A stretch of 64,000 nucleotides of DNA from an uncultured Collinsella sp. (GCA_937925715.1 CALAMG010000017.1:62001-126000), one strand, 5' to 3'. Positions 16,489 through 25,947 are shown, counted from the stretch's first letter. Program-made: numbers and translations. The notes: generated by a model not told the origin, from the sequence alone.

Positions 16489-16672
16489 TTTCGACCCCAT
16501 GGTCTCGAGGGGGAGTGAATGACACTACGCTATCCCATATTTGGCCCGCCTGACCTTGCCATGAACTGACCAAAAGCTTGACGGGGCAGGTCAGAGTCAT
16601 GAGTCGTAGCCAAACATATCGGCAAACGGTTGATTAGTGCCCCTCGGCGGCACTAAAAACCACCCTTACAGA

Positions 16673-16741
16673 AAGTTGCGGTGGAATAGTTCCTGAAAGG
16701 CTCGAATAAGCCTAAATCCAGGAACTATTTCACCGCAACTT
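16673..16741. repeat. Hairpin repeat family 2, copy 2
   Basis: Arms of about 23 bp (from 16673, and ending at 16741) begin AAGTTGCGGTGGAATAG and are nearly complementary. The 16501-16786 gap also holds an inverted repeat around TGACCTTGCC/GGCAGGTCA (about 16550-16606) and no gene. Confidence 0.8.
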
Positions 16742-16786
16742 AAGAGGGGATGGGGCTGAGGGGCGGGCGATGCCGTTGCCTGTCGG

Positions 16787-17263
16787 TTAGTGGCGGGGTT
16801 GGTGGCGGAGTTTGTCGATGGTGGAGTCGGTGCTTCGGCTGCGGGCTTCGGCGGCGCGGTCGCGAGCGTCGGCAGCGGTTTGGCGCTGGCGGCGGTAATC
16901 GATCATGCCTTGGATGATGGGCTTGCCAAAGCTCACGACATCATCGTTGTAGATGGCGGTTCGGGCTGCGAGGAGGCAGTCGGTAAAGTCCATATGGGTC
17001 TTGCCGAAGAGTTTGATGGCAAGGGCGACAACGGTGGGCTCGTCGACCATGACGTCATCGAGCAGCCTTCTCATGGCTGTAGCAATCTCAACGCGGGGAA
17101 CCTTATAGACGTCGCGCAGCGTGACCACGACGCGCGTGATGATCTCAGGGTAGACGCGAGCGGTGCGTGTGGCGATGACCTTGGCAGCGCGAGGTGACAG
17201 AACTTCGTCGTCGTCAAGCAGGTAGCGTAGGATGACGGTCTCGTCGATGATGGTGCTACTCAT
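16787..17263 (-). CDS. PIN-domain (VapC-type) toxin
   Basis: A 158-residue protein. It starts SSTIIDETVILRYLLDDDE, the usual PIN opening in which an acidic residue begins the metal site, and continues with HMDFTDCLLAARTA, the second acidic cluster. The last 35 residues are an Arg-rich tail (RRQRQTAADARDRAAE). PIN toxins cut RNA, often tRNA, and are inhibited by the cognate antitoxin. It overlaps the upstream antitoxin gene by 8 bases. The first PIN aspartate is followed by Glu (DE) rather than the common DT/DAN, but the fold pattern is good. Confidence 0.8.
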   Translation of the reverse strand: MSSTIIDETVILRYLLDDDEVLSPRAAKVIATRTARVYPEIITRVVVTLRDVYKVPRVEIATAMRRLLDDVMVDEPTVVALAIKLFGKTHMDFTDCLLAARTAIYNDDVVSFGKPIIQGMIDYRRQRQTAADARDRAAEARSRSTDSTIDKLRHQPRH

Positions 17264-17582
17264 GGATATCTACTTCCTCGGGACCCAAAATCGAATCGTC
17301 GCTTTCCGTGGCAAGGTATTCAACCCAGGCATTGCGCTCCTCGGCGCGGCGATTGGGGTCACCATATGCTTTGAGCGATCCATAGGCGGCGGTGCCGTCC
17401 TTTGAGCGCACGGCGACCGGCTGAAAGGGAAGCTTGCGCATCAAAATGCTTTGCGCGACAAATAAACGGACAGCCTCGGCGAGCGATGTGCCCATGGCGT
17501 CGTAGAGATGCTCGGCATGCTGCTTGTCTTCCTCGCGAATGCGCACCTGCAGGATGGCTCGTTTTTGAGTCGATGACATCAC
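17256..17582 (-). CDS. RelB/DinJ-type ribbon-helix-helix antitoxin
   Basis: A 108-residue protein. The N-terminus (KRAILQVRIREEDKQHAEHLY, then GTSLAEAVRLFVAQ) is the classic RHH DNA-binding fold of RelB/DinJ. The C-terminal acidic part would bind the PIN toxin encoded just downstream, which it overlaps by 8 bases. It starts MMSS, so the ATG at 17582 or 17579 may be used. A palindrome ATTTGA-ATAG-TCAAAT (17606-17621) lies about 25 bases upstream and is the likely autoregulatory operator. Pairing a DinJ-type antitoxin with a PIN toxin is a known mixed arrangement. Confidence 0.82.
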   Translation of the reverse strand: MMSSTQKRAILQVRIREEDKQHAEHLYDAMGTSLAEAVRLFVAQSILMRKLPFQPVAVRSKDGTAAYGSLKAYGDPNRRAEERNAWVEYLATESDDSILGPEEVDIHE

Positions 17583-18008
17583 TGGCCTCCCTTAATGAGT
17601 GTGCAATTTGAATAGTCAAATACAACATCGGCTAATAATAGCCAATCTTACAACCACTACTTTATTGCACTAGAGTAATTGAGTGTAAATGATATTACAA
17701 ACGTACTACATCCTTCAGAAACGAGCGTGAAATCTCCCTTGGATGTACGCATGTAATACACTCACCTTTATAGCTTCTAGAGAATAATTCCAACCTGCCA
17801 AAACCCCTGCAATACACCCGTATTGCAGGGCCTATGCTCAAGTTTGCCACCTGCAACTGCGTATATTTAACCTGTATATCGTTGGAGGAATTCTATCGAA
17901 GTGCCTGTTTCGCCGCATGCACTCGATACGCCGATGCCGGACCACGGGCGGTCCGGGGCAACGTCGACAGGGTCTCTCCGGCATGGGATTCAGGAGGGAG
18001 TGAACAAC
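17583..18008 (+). promoter_or_regulatory. AT-rich regulatory region upstream of the formate hydrogenlyase island
   Basis: About 425 bases without a gene and clearly richer in A/T than its surroundings. Besides the TA operator it holds a perfect 11-bp inverted repeat CCCTGCAATAC/GTATTGCAGGG (17805-17830). A second half-site, TGTAATACAC (17752-17761), resembles TGCAATACAC (17808-17817) with 56-base spacing. A candidate activator or repressor control region for hydN-fdhF. No sigma54-type -24/-12 element (GG-N10-GC) was recognised. Confidence 0.45.
17606..17621. promoter_or_regulatory. Palindromic operator of the toxin-antitoxin pair
   Basis: ATTTGA (17606-17611), 4-base spacer, TCAAAT (17616-17621), directly upstream of the antitoxin start. 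The position fits autorepression by the RHH antitoxin. Confidence 0.55.
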
Positions 18009-18527
18009 ATGGGCAATAAACGAGTCGTAGCCGATTCCTCACGCTGCATTGGGTGCCAAACCTGTATGGCGGCGTGCATCGAGGCGCACGACATCCCCGG
18101 CAACATCGCCGCGCCGCGCCTGCGCGTGACGCGTACGTACGAGATCTCCGCACCGGTGGCTTGCCATCACTGCGAGGATGCCCCGTGCGCGAAGGCCTGT
18201 CCTACGGGCGCCTTGTTCTTTGATCCAAAGAACCATCGTATCGGCGTCAACGAGGACAACTGCATCGGCTGCAAGAGCTGCGTCATGGCATGCCCCTTTG
18301 GCGCCGTGAGCGTGGCGACCACGCAGGTTCCGGTCTTGATGGGCGACGTTCGCGTGGGTTCGCAGACCAAGAGCTTCGTGCTCAAGTGCGACCTGTGCGT
18401 GGACCGTCCCGGCGGTCCGGCGTGTGCCGAGGCGTGCCCGACCAAGGGCCTCACCCTGGTAGACGAGGAGCGCCTGGCAGAACTGACTGCCGAGCGTGCC
18501 CGCGCCACCATCGAAAGCGAGGCGTAA
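18009..18527 (+). CDS. hydN: HydN-type four-cluster ferredoxin of formate hydrogenlyase
   Basis: A 172-residue polyferredoxin (E. coli HydN is 175). Sixteen Cys are arranged as four [4Fe-4S] sites: CIGCQTCMAAC near 14, CHHCEDAPCAKAC near 53, CIGCKSCVMAC near 85, and CDLCVDRPGGPACAEAC near 125. It carries electrons between the formate dehydrogenase FdhF and the hydrogenase. The ATG at 18009 follows GGAGGGAG with good spacing. It lies 75 bases ahead of fdhF, the same pairing as in enterobacteria. Confidence 0.92.
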   Translation: MGNKRVVADSSRCIGCQTCMAACIEAHDIPGNIAAPRLRVTRTYEISAPVACHHCEDAPCAKACPTGALFFDPKNHRIGVNEDNCIGCKSCVMACPFGAVSVATTQVPVLMGDVRVGSQTKSFVLKCDLCVDRPGGPACAEACPTKGLTLVDEERLAELTAERARATIESEA

Positions 18528-18602
18528 GCGTTGGGGCGACAGGCCCAATGATTGTCAAATAAGTACCGAGTAATCGGTAGCAGAAAAAGGAAGGAGGGTG
18601 TC

Positions 18603-20825
18603 ATGGAGAAGCATAAAGTGATCTGCCCGTACTGCGGCGCCGGTTGCCAGTTTAACCTCCTGGTCCAAAACGGCCAGGTCGTGGGCACCGAACCGCTCAA
18701 CGGCATCACCAACCAGAGCGAGCTGTGCCTTAAGGGCATGAGCGGCTACGACTTCATCAACGACACCAAGATCTTGACTCCTCGCGTACTGCACCCGATG
18801 ATCCGCCGCACTAAGGGCGCGGATCTTGAGCGCGTAAGCTGGGACGAGGCACTGGATTTCACCGCATCTAAGATGCAGGCCATAATTGACGAATATGGTC
18901 CTAACGCTGTCATGACCACCGGCTCTTCGCGAGGCGGCGGCAATGAGGCGAACTACGTCATGCAGAAGTTTACGCGTGCGTGCATCGGCACCCACAGCGT
19001 GGACAACTGCGCCCGTACTTGACACGGCCCTACTGTCCTCGGTCTGATGGACACGGTTGGTTCAGGTTGCATGTCATGCTCCATCCCCGGTATGGAGGAT
19101 GCGGGCTGCATTTTCCTCTTCGGCTATAACCCTGCCGATTCGCACCCCATCGTCGCAAGGCGTATCGTGCGAGCCAAAGAAAAGGGTTGCAAGATCATCG
19201 TCGCCGACCCGCGCCATATCGAAACCGCGCGTATCGCCGATCTCTACCTTCCGATCAAGAACGGTTGCAACGTCGCGTTCCTCAACGCCTTTGCCAACTG
19301 CTTGGTCAACGATGGCCTCTACGACAAGGAATTCGTCGCCGAGCATACGAACGGCTTTGACGAGTGGTGGGAGACCATCAAGAACTACACTCCCGAATCC
19401 GTACAGGACATCACGGGTGTCGAGCCCGCGTTGATCCACCAAGCTGCCGAGATGTACGCCACGGCGAAGCCCTCTGCCATCATTGGCTGGGGCATGGGCG
19501 TATGCCAGCAGAAGCAGAACCTGAAGACGGTGCACACCATCGCCTCCATCGCCTGCGTTGCCGGCCAGATCGGCAAACCCAATTCCGGCCTCGCGCCCGT
19601 GCGTGGCCAGAATAATGTCCAGGGCTCCTGCGATATGGGCATGCTGCCCAACCTGTACCCTGGCTACCAGAAGGTCACCGACCCGGCAGTGCGTGCCAAG
19701 TTTGCCAAGGCTTGGGGCGTGCCCGAGGAAAAGCTCCCGCTCGAGGAGGGCTACAAGCTCACCGACCTGGGCCACCTGGTCGACGAGGGCAAGGTGCACT
19801 GCTTCTACAACTACGGCGAGGACCCGGTGCAGACCGAGCCCGATTCGGCCGGTATGCGCAAGACGCTCTCCGAGCTGGATCTGTTCATTTGCCAGGACAT
19901 CTTTATGACGCAGACGACCATGCTCGCCGACGTCATACTGCCCGCTACCTCTTGGGGCGAGCACGAGGGTGTCTTTACCGCATCCGACCGTAGCTTCCAG
20001 CACTTTGACGCGGCTGTTCCGCCCAAGGGCGAGTGCCGCCACGACTGGGAGATCTTCGCGGACCTGTCCACGCGTATGGGCTATCCCATGCACTACGACA
20101 ACACCGAGCAGATCTGGAACGAGTGCATTAGCCTGTGCCCCAACTTTGTGGGCGCGACCTACGAGAAGATGGCTCCCGAGGGCGGTTACGCCCAGTGGCC
20201 GGTCAAGAGCACCGATGTGAACGACCACGGTACGCCCGACATGTTCGCTGGTGGCAAGTTCACCACCAAGGACGGCCGCGCCAACCTGATGGCGCACGAC
20301 TGGGAGGCGCCCTCCGAGCTTCCCGACGATGAGTACCCGCTCATTCTGTGCACCGTCCGCGAGGTCGGTCACTACAGCTGCCGCTCGATGACCGGCAACT
20401 GCAAGACGCTGGCGCTGCTCGCCGACGAGCCCGGCTTTGTCCGCATGAATCCCGCGGACGCCCAGGCGCGCGGCATCAAGAACGGCGACATCGTCTCGAT
20501 TCATAGCCGCCGCGGCCAGGTATACAGCCGCGCCGACGTGAGCGATCGCATCAATAAGGGCACGGTCTACATGACCTACCAGTGGTGGATCGGCAAGTGC
20601 AACGAGCTGACCATTCACAAGGTCGACCCGGTCTCGCATACGCCCGAGGACAAGTTCTCCGCCTGCCAGGTCGACGCCATTGCCGACCAGGTTTGGGCAG
20701 AGGGCGAGGTAGAGCGTCAGTACACCGAGCTCAAGCAGGCTCTGGTGGACGCCGCTGCTCCCCAGGACGTTGAGCCTGGCGCCGCCAAGTTCGACGACGA
20801 GACGCACGTGAACCAAATCGTGTAG
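18603..20825 (+). CDS. fdhF: Formate dehydrogenase H, selenocysteine-containing
   Basis: A 740-residue molybdopterin enzyme that oxidises formate to CO2 in the cytoplasm and passes electrons to the hydrogenase. The N-terminal [4Fe-4S] motif is CPYCGAGCQFNL with a later LCLKG. TGA at 19020-19022 (codon 140) lies in NCART-U-HGPTVLGL, exactly where FdhF has Sec140 ligating molybdenum. It is not a frameshift: reading continues in the same phase with near-continuous resemblance to E. coli FdhF (NPADSHPIVA, IETARIADLY, PVRGQNNVQGSCDMG, REVGHYSCRSMTGNC, YMTYQWWIG). A SECIS-like hairpin follows the codon. Ribosome site AAGGAGGG precedes the ATG at 18603. Confidence 0.96.
19023..19053 (+). promoter_or_regulatory. 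SECIS element of fdhF
   Basis: After the UGA, TGTCC (19034-19038) pairs with GGACA (19049-19053), a bulged T at 19048, then TC/GA, and an apical loop GGTCT (19041-19045). The loop begins 18 bases after UGA, as in the E. coli fdhF element, which also has GGUCU in its loop. Confidence 0.85.
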
Positions 20826-20846
20826 TCCCGTTCTCGTTGGCTTTTT

Positions 20847-20889
20847 GGGCCGGGCGTCCCGTACGTTCGGGAGCCCGGCCCGTTATTTT
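20847..20889 (+). terminator. Strong hairpin between fdhF and hyfA (terminator or attenuator)
   Basis: GGGCCGGGC with an inner GTCCCG pairs with CGGGAG and CCCGGCCC (20847-20881), followed by a weak T tract (GTTATTTT). It may terminate part of the hydN-fdhF transcripts or set the level of the hyf operon. Confidence 0.65.
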
Positions 20890-20903
20890 GAAAGGAAGTG
20901 GGG

Positions 20904-21521
20904 ATGAACCGCTTCATCGACATCAACCCGGAGAGGTGCATCGGCTGCGGAACATGCCAGTCCGCCTGTGCCGACGCCCACCGGATGCAGGGTCTTCAGG
21001 ATACGCCGCGCCTGGCGCTCGTGAAGACCGGCGGTATTTCGGCCGCCCTTGCCTGCCACCATTGCGAGGGTGCTCCCTGCGCCGAGGTTTGCCCGGTGAA
21101 TGCCATCGAGCACGATGGCGATCGCATCCACGTCAAGGAGCAGGAGTGCATCGGGTGCAGGCTGTGCGCCATCGCGTGCCCCTTCGGAGCCATCCATCCC
21201 GATGGCACGTCTATCGCCGGTGTCGCAGGCATGTGCGACCCGACGCCTTCGTATCCTAAGTCCCTGAGCAGCCTGCTTACGTGGGCTCCTGGCCAGTACA
21301 CCTGCGCCGTCAAGTGCGACCTGTGTGCCTTCGATCCGGACGGCCCGCATTGTGTGGCGGCGTGCCCCACCAAGGCGCTGACCGTCATGGGCGGCGCGGC
21401 CGATCGCGAGCTCGACGAGGCCAAGCGCCTGCGCTCGATCGAAAACGGTCCAGTCGTCGACGTTACCGCTGTGGCCCAGGGCCTGTCCGAGAAAGCAGAA
21501 GGGAGCGTAAACAATGGATAG
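20904..21521 (+). CDS. hyfA: Hydrogenase-4 component A, four-cluster ferredoxin
   Basis: A 205-residue polyferredoxin, the same length as E. coli HyfA. Four [4Fe-4S] Cys sets: CIGCGTCQSAC, CHHCEGAPCAEVC, CIGCRLCAIAC and CDLCAFDPDGPHCVAAC. It is the peripheral electron-entry subunit that accepts electrons from FdhF or HydN. ATG 20904 follows AAAGGAAG. Its 3' end overlaps hyfB by 8 bases. Confidence 0.9.
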   Translation: MNRFIDINPERCIGCGTCQSACADAHRMQGLQDTPRLALVKTGGISAALACHHCEGAPCAEVCPVNAIEHDGDRIHVKEQECIGCRLCAIACPFGAIHPDGTSIAGVAGMCDPTPSYPKSLSSLLTWAPGQYTCAVKCDLCAFDPDGPHCVAACPTKALTVMGGAADRELDEAKRLRSIENGPVVDVTAVAQGLSEKAEGSVNNG

Positions 21522-23532
21522 CATGACGCTGTTTATCGCATCGCTTGCCGTCTCGTGCATCGGTGCGCTCGCCTCGGTTCTGCTGATCAAGGCCGATAAC
21601 GCCGCCAAGACCGCCGGCTGCCTGATCGGCGCCGTCGCGGCCGTGCTGTCGTTCATCGCGGGCCTCGAGGCCGTGCTTGGCGACGTTTCGTCCCTCAACA
21701 CGGTCTTCTTCTTCCCGTTCGCCCGTCTCGAGCTCTTGCTCAACGGCCTTGCGGGCCTGATCGTGGTCCTCATCTCGATTCTCGCCTTTGCGGGCTTCAT
21801 CTACGGTCTGTCCTACTTCGACGAGTACCCGGGCAAGGTCGGGCGCGCCGGCTTCTTTATGAACACCTTCGTCGCCTCGATGATGCTCGTCATCACCGCC
21901 GACAACGTGTTCTGGTTCCTGGTCGCCTTTGAGCTCATGTCCCTTACGAGCTACTTCCTTGTCGTTATCGAGGAGAACAAGAACTCCATTAGGGGCGGTT
22001 GGCTCTACTTCGTCATCGCGCACGTGGGCTTCGTTCTCATCATGGCGAGCTTCCTGCTCATGACCAACGGCGTGGGCGGTTCCTTCAGCTTCAGTGATTT
22101 CCGTACGCATGACTTTGGACCCGCCATCTCCTCCGTGTGCTTCGTCCTCGCGTTCTTCGGATTTGGCGCAAAGGCCGGTATCATCCCGCTGCACTCCTGG
22201 CTGCCCCAGGCGCACCCCGAGGCGCCGTCCAACGTGTCCGCCCTCATGTCCGGCGGCATGATCAAGATCGGCATCCTGGGAATCCTCAAGGTCGGTCTCG
22301 ACCTGCTCGCGGGTTCGGGCGTCCAGCTCTGGTGGGGCCTCATGGTCCTGGTCTTTGGATCCATCTCGTCGGTCCTGGGCGTCGTCTACGCCCTCCACGA
22401 GCACGACATCAAGCGCCTGCTGGCCTATCACTCCGTCGAGAACATTGGCATCATCTTGCTCGGTGTCGGCGCGTCCATGACGGCGCACGCCCTGGGCAAC
22501 GACGTCATCGCGACGATCGCGCTCATGGCCGCCCTCTACCACACGCTCAACCACGCCATGTTCAAGGGCGAGCTGTTCCTCGGCGCGGGCTCCCTGCTCT
22601 ATGCCACGGGTACGCGCAACATGGAGAAGATGGGCGGTCTGTTCCGCCGCATGCCGGTCACGGCCGTCTGCTTCCTCATCGGCGCTCTTGCCATCTCGGC
22701 CATCCCGCCGCTCAACGGCTTCGTTTCCGAGTGGTTCACCTACCAGTCCCTGTTCAACATCTCGACGCTCTCCGACCCGGTCGTCATGGTGTTCGCCGTC
22801 GCCTCCGCGGCCGCGCTCGCCATCACCGGTGCCCTGGCCGTTACGTGCTTCGTGAAGGCCTACGGCGTCTCGTTCGCGAGCAGCCCGCGTTCCCAGGAGG
22901 CTGCGAACGCCAAGGAGTCCCCGGCTCCGATGTTGTTCTCGCAGATGCTCCTCGCGGCCATCTGCGTGGTGCTGGGAATCGGCTCTCCCGTCATCGCCCC
23001 GGTTCTGGGCGACGTCGCCCAGAGCGTGCTTGCCGGCTCCGCCGTCACGGCCACCTCGGGCGTGTCTCTGGTGAACGAGATTTCCGGTGCCGCCACCTCC
23101 ACCCCCGCGATCGCCATCGCGCTCGTGGTCCTCACCGGCCTCGCGTTCGTGTTGAGGTTCTGCCTCGGCACCAAGGCCCCCGCTAAGAAGACCGACCCTT
23201 GGGCGTGCGGCTACGAGCCCAACGAGCACATGCCCGTCGTCGCCACGAGCTTCGCGTCCGACGTCGAGCTCTTCATGGGCCCGCTCTACACCCTGCGCGA
23301 GGTATGCACCAAGATCTGCTGGTCCATCGCGCACGTGTTCCAGAAGCTCACCGGTGTCGCCCAGGGCGTCGAGCCCCTGCCCGACCGTTTCCTGGTCGAT
23401 GCACCGAGCGAGGGTGCCGACAAGCTGGCCGGCCTTGCCTCCAAGATCGAGGGCGGCAACTACTCCGTATACATCTGCTACATCGTCGCGGCGCTCGTGG
23501 TTTTCCTCGTGCTTGCCGTGGTCATGGTCTAG
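21514..23532 (+). CDS. hyfB: Hydrogenase-4 component B (proton-pumping membrane subunit)
   Basis: A 672-residue, NuoL/Mrp-antiporter-like membrane subunit, the length of E. coli HyfB. About 14-16 hydrophobic segments. Conserved charged residues are in ELMSLTSYFLVV (TM5 Glu), GFGAKAGIIPLHSWLPQAHPEAPS (TM7 Lys and loop His) and HDIKRLLAYHSVEN (TM8 region). It couples electron flow to ion movement across the cytoplasmic membrane. Confidence 0.93.
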   Translation: MDSMTLFIASLAVSCIGALASVLLIKADNAAKTAGCLIGAVAAVLSFIAGLEAVLGDVSSLNTVFFFPFARLELLLNGLAGLIVVLISILAFAGFIYGLSYFDEYPGKVGRAGFFMNTFVASMMLVITADNVFWFLVAFELMSLTSYFLVVIEENKNSIRGGWLYFVIAHVGFVLIMASFLLMTNGVGGSFSFSDFRTHDFGPAISSVCFVLAFFGFGAKAGIIPLHSWLPQAHPEAPSNVSALMSGGMIKIGILGILKVGLDLLAGSGVQLWWGLMVLVFGSISSVLGVVYALHEHDIKRLLAYHSVENIGIILLGVGASMTAHALGNDVIATIALMAALYHTLNHAMFKGELFLGAGSLLYATGTRNMEKMGGLFRRMPVTAVCFLIGALAISAIPPLNGFVSEWFTYQSLFNISTLSDPVVMVFAVASAAALAITGALAVTCFVKAYGVSFASSPRSQEAANAKESPAPMLFSQMLLAAICVVLGIGSPVIAPVLGDVAQSVLAGSAVTATSGVSLVNEISGAATSTPAIAIALVVLTGLAFVLRFCLGTKAPAKKTDPWACGYEPNEHMPVVATSFASDVELFMGPLYTLREVCTKICWSIAHVFQKLTGVAQGVEPLPDRFLVDAPSEGADKLAGLASKIEGGNYSVYICYIVAALVVFLVLAVVMV

Positions 23533-23549
23533 AGAGGGGAGAGGATATT

Positions 23550-24473
23550 ATGAACATCGTTCTTGCGATAGCGCAGGGCCTCGTGGTCATGCTGGTCGCG
23601 CCCTTCTTCTCCGGCCTCGCCCGTGTGATTCGCGCGAAGATGCACAATCGCCGCGGTCCGTCCATCCTTCAGGATTACCGGGACCTCGCGAAGCTCATGG
23701 CGCGTCCCGAGTCCGTGAGTTCCGACTCGAGCTTCGTGCTGCGCATCATGCCGCCGCTGTTCCTCGCGGTGTCGTTCATGCTCGCCATGGGTCTGCCCAT
23801 GTTCACGCTCGAGAGCCCCATGCCCGTCTTTGGTGACGCCATCACCATCATGTACGCGCTCGCGCTGTCCCGCTTCTTCTTCGCACTGTCCGGCGTGGAT
23901 TCCTCCAACGCCTACGCGGGCTTCGGCGGTATCCGCGAGCTGCTCATGAGCGTGCTCATCGAGCCGTCCATGCTCATCGCGCTGTTCACCGTCGCCATCG
24001 TGTGCGGCTCCACGGACATTGCGACCATGGGCCAGCACATCGTTACGGGCAACGTCTCGAGCGTCGTCGCCGTTATCCTCGCCGGCGTCGTCTTCGCGGC
24101 CGCCTGTTACATGGAGCTCGGCAAGCTTCCGTTCGATCAGGCCGAAGCCGAGCAGGAGCTCCAGGAGGGCCCGCTCGCCGAGCTCTCCGGCCCGTCCCTG
24201 GCCATGATGAAGCTCGCCATGGGCATGAAGCAGGTCGTGGTCGTCGCTTGGTTCACCTCCATCTTCATCCCCTGGGGAGAGCCCGCGACCATCGGCGTCA
24301 CCGCTCTCGTGGGCGCCGTCGTCTTCCTCGTCAAGTGCCTGGTCGATTTCGTCGTCTGCGGCGTGCTCGAGAACTCCGTTTCCCGTTCGCGCTTCAAGGT
24401 GCTCGGTAACCAGACCTGGGCCGTCGTCGGCATCGCGGTCCTCGCGTTCGTCTTCGTCGTCGTAGGCGTGTAG
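23550..24473 (+). CDS. hyfC: Hydrogenase-4 component C (NuoH-like)
   Basis: A 307-residue membrane protein with about 8 spans, homologous to HycD/HyfC and NuoH. Typical motifs: RRGPSILQDYRDLAKL after TM1 and LPFDQAEAEQELQEGPLAE, the conserved acidic loop that contacts the peripheral arm. ATG at 23550; an in-phase open reading frame upstream overlaps hyfB and is not real. It anchors the hydrogenase module to the membrane. Confidence 0.92.
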   Translation: MNIVLAIAQGLVVMLVAPFFSGLARVIRAKMHNRRGPSILQDYRDLAKLMARPESVSSDSSFVLRIMPPLFLAVSFMLAMGLPMFTLESPMPVFGDAITIMYALALSRFFFALSGVDSSNAYAGFGGIRELLMSVLIEPSMLIALFTVAIVCGSTDIATMGQHIVTGNVSSVVAVILAGVVFAAACYMELGKLPFDQAEAEQELQEGPLAELSGPSLAMMKLAMGMKQVVVVAWFTSIFIPWGEPATIGVTALVGAVVFLVKCLVDFVVCGVLENSVSRSRFKVLGNQTWAVVGIAVLAFVFVVVGV

Positions 24474-24489
24474 GGAGAAGGGAGAAACT

Positions 24490-25947
24490 ATGTCAATCGA
24501 ATCGAGCTTGTCCCTCTTTGCCATGGTGGCAATCGCCGTCCCCATGCTGGGCTCCCTGCTCATCGTCATGCTGCCGCGTCCCTACGCTAAATGGATCTGC
24601 GCCTTTGCCGGCGGCATCGCCACGGTCGCTTCCGTTGGCTTGGCCGCGACGTTTGCCGGAAACGGCATGAACGCGGTCGATGTAACCTGGGCGAGTATGG
24701 GTCAGACCTTGGTCATGGGCTTCATATTCGACCGGATGAGCACGCTGCTCGCACCCGCGTTCGTCGCTATCGGTCTGCTCGTCGTCATCTATTCGTTCCC
24801 GTATATGAGCGATAAGAACAAGGAGCATCCCGACGCGCCCCGTCGTCGCTTCTACGTGTACTTCTCCACGTTCATCGGCGCCATGGCCGGTCTCGCCTAC
24901 AGCTCCACCATCGTCGGCCAGCTCGTTTTCTTCGAGATTACCGGCGTGTGCTCCTGGGGCCTCATCAGCTACTACATGACGCCCACGGCCAAGAAGGCCG
25001 GTATGAAGGCACTCATCATCACCCACATCGGCGCTCTGGGACTCTACATCGGCGCGGCCTTCCTGTTCGCCGGAACCGGCACGTTCGCGCTGAGCGCGAT
25101 CTCCCAGCTCGATTCCGGTATGAAGACCGTCGTGCTGCTGCTCATCCTGTTCGCCGCTTGGGCCAAGTCCGCCCAGTTCCCGCTCTACATGTGGCTGCCC
25201 TCCGCAATGGAGGCCCCCACGCCCGTTTCCGCCTACCTCCATGGCGCGTCTATGGTTAAGGTCGGCGTGTGCGTGTTCGCCCGCGCTCTTGCGAGCGCCG
25301 GCGATATCCCCGAGATCGTCGGTTGGGTCGCCATCATCGACGCCGTCGTGACCATGCTCTTCGGCTTCCTCATGTATCTGCCCCAGAAGGATATGAAGCG
25401 CCTGCTCGCCTTCTCGACGATCGCGCAGCTCGCCTACGTGTTCTTCGGCCTGGGCCTCTCCGTGTTCGGAAGCCAAATGGCGTTCAACGGCGCCGTCGAG
25501 CACATCTTCAACCACGCGTTCACCAAGACCCTGTTCTTCCTCATCGCCGGCTCCCTCAGCTTCACGCTGGGAACCCGTATGTTGCCCAAGATCCAGGGCC
25601 TCATGAAGAAGTACCCGGTCACGGGCGTGGGTTTCGCGGTCGCCGCGACCGCAATCGCCGGCGTGCCCCCCATGAGCACGTTCTTCTCCAAGTTCCAGAT
25701 TATTTCCGGTGGCTTCGCGGTTGGTGCTTCCAACACGGTCATCTTCGTCCTCGTGTGCGTCATGGTCGTCGAGACCGTCGCCACCTTCGCATGGTTCCTG
25801 CGTTGGATGGGTAAGGTCCTGCCCGGTGAGCCGAGCGAGACCGTGGCCGCCGGCCAGCCCCTTCCGCGCGCCATGGCGTTCGTGTTCGTCGTCCTCATGA
25901 TCATGGTCGTCGTCGCCGGTCCTCTGTCCTCTAGTTGGATGGGTTAG
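24490..25947 (+). CDS. hyfD: Hydrogenase-4 component D (antiporter-like membrane subunit)
   Basis: A 485-residue Mrp/NuoLMN-like subunit; E. coli HyfD is 479. Conserved ion-path motifs: FFEITGVCSWGLISYY (Glu), WAKSAQFPLYMWLPSAMEAPTPVSAYLH (Lys, His) and QKDMKRLLAFSTIAQL. Its presence with hyfE and hyfF distinguishes this complex as hydrogenase-4 type rather than the smaller hydrogenase-3, and suggests ion pumping. Confidence 0.93.
   Translation: MSIESSLSLFAMVAIAVPMLGSLLIVMLPRPYAKWICAFAGGIATVASVGLAATFAGNGMNAVDVTWASMGQTLVMGFIFDRMSTLLAPAFVAIGLLVVIYSFPYMSDKNKEHPDAPRRRFYVYFSTFIGAMAGLAYSSTIVGQLVFFEITGVCSWGLISYYMTPTAKKAGMKALIITHIGALGLYIGAAFLFAGTGTFALSAISQLDSGMKTVVLLLILFAAWAKSAQFPLYMWLPSAMEAPTPVSAYLHGASMVKVGVCVFARALASAGDIPEIVGWVAIIDAVVTMLFGFLMYLPQKDMKRLLAFSTIAQLAYVFFGLGLSVFGSQMAFNGAVEHIFNHAFTKTLFFLIAGSLSFTLGTRMLPKIQGLMKKYPVTGVGFAVAATAIAGVPPMSTFFSKFQIISGGFAVGASNTVIFVLVCVMVVETVATFAWFLRWMGKVLPGEPSETVAAGQPLPRAMAFVFVVLMIMVVVAGPLSSSWMG

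Noticed and set aside
19020..19022. TGA inside fdhF as a nonsense mutation or pseudogene
   Set aside because: It is exactly at the Sec140 position, followed by a SECIS-like hairpin, and similarity continues in the same frame; the full Sec machinery is encoded nearby.
23199..23549. Extended N-terminus for hyfC
   Set aside because: The upstream in-phase stretch overlaps the hyfB coding region in another frame and is Arg-rich; the ATG at 23550 has a good ribosome site and matches the family start.
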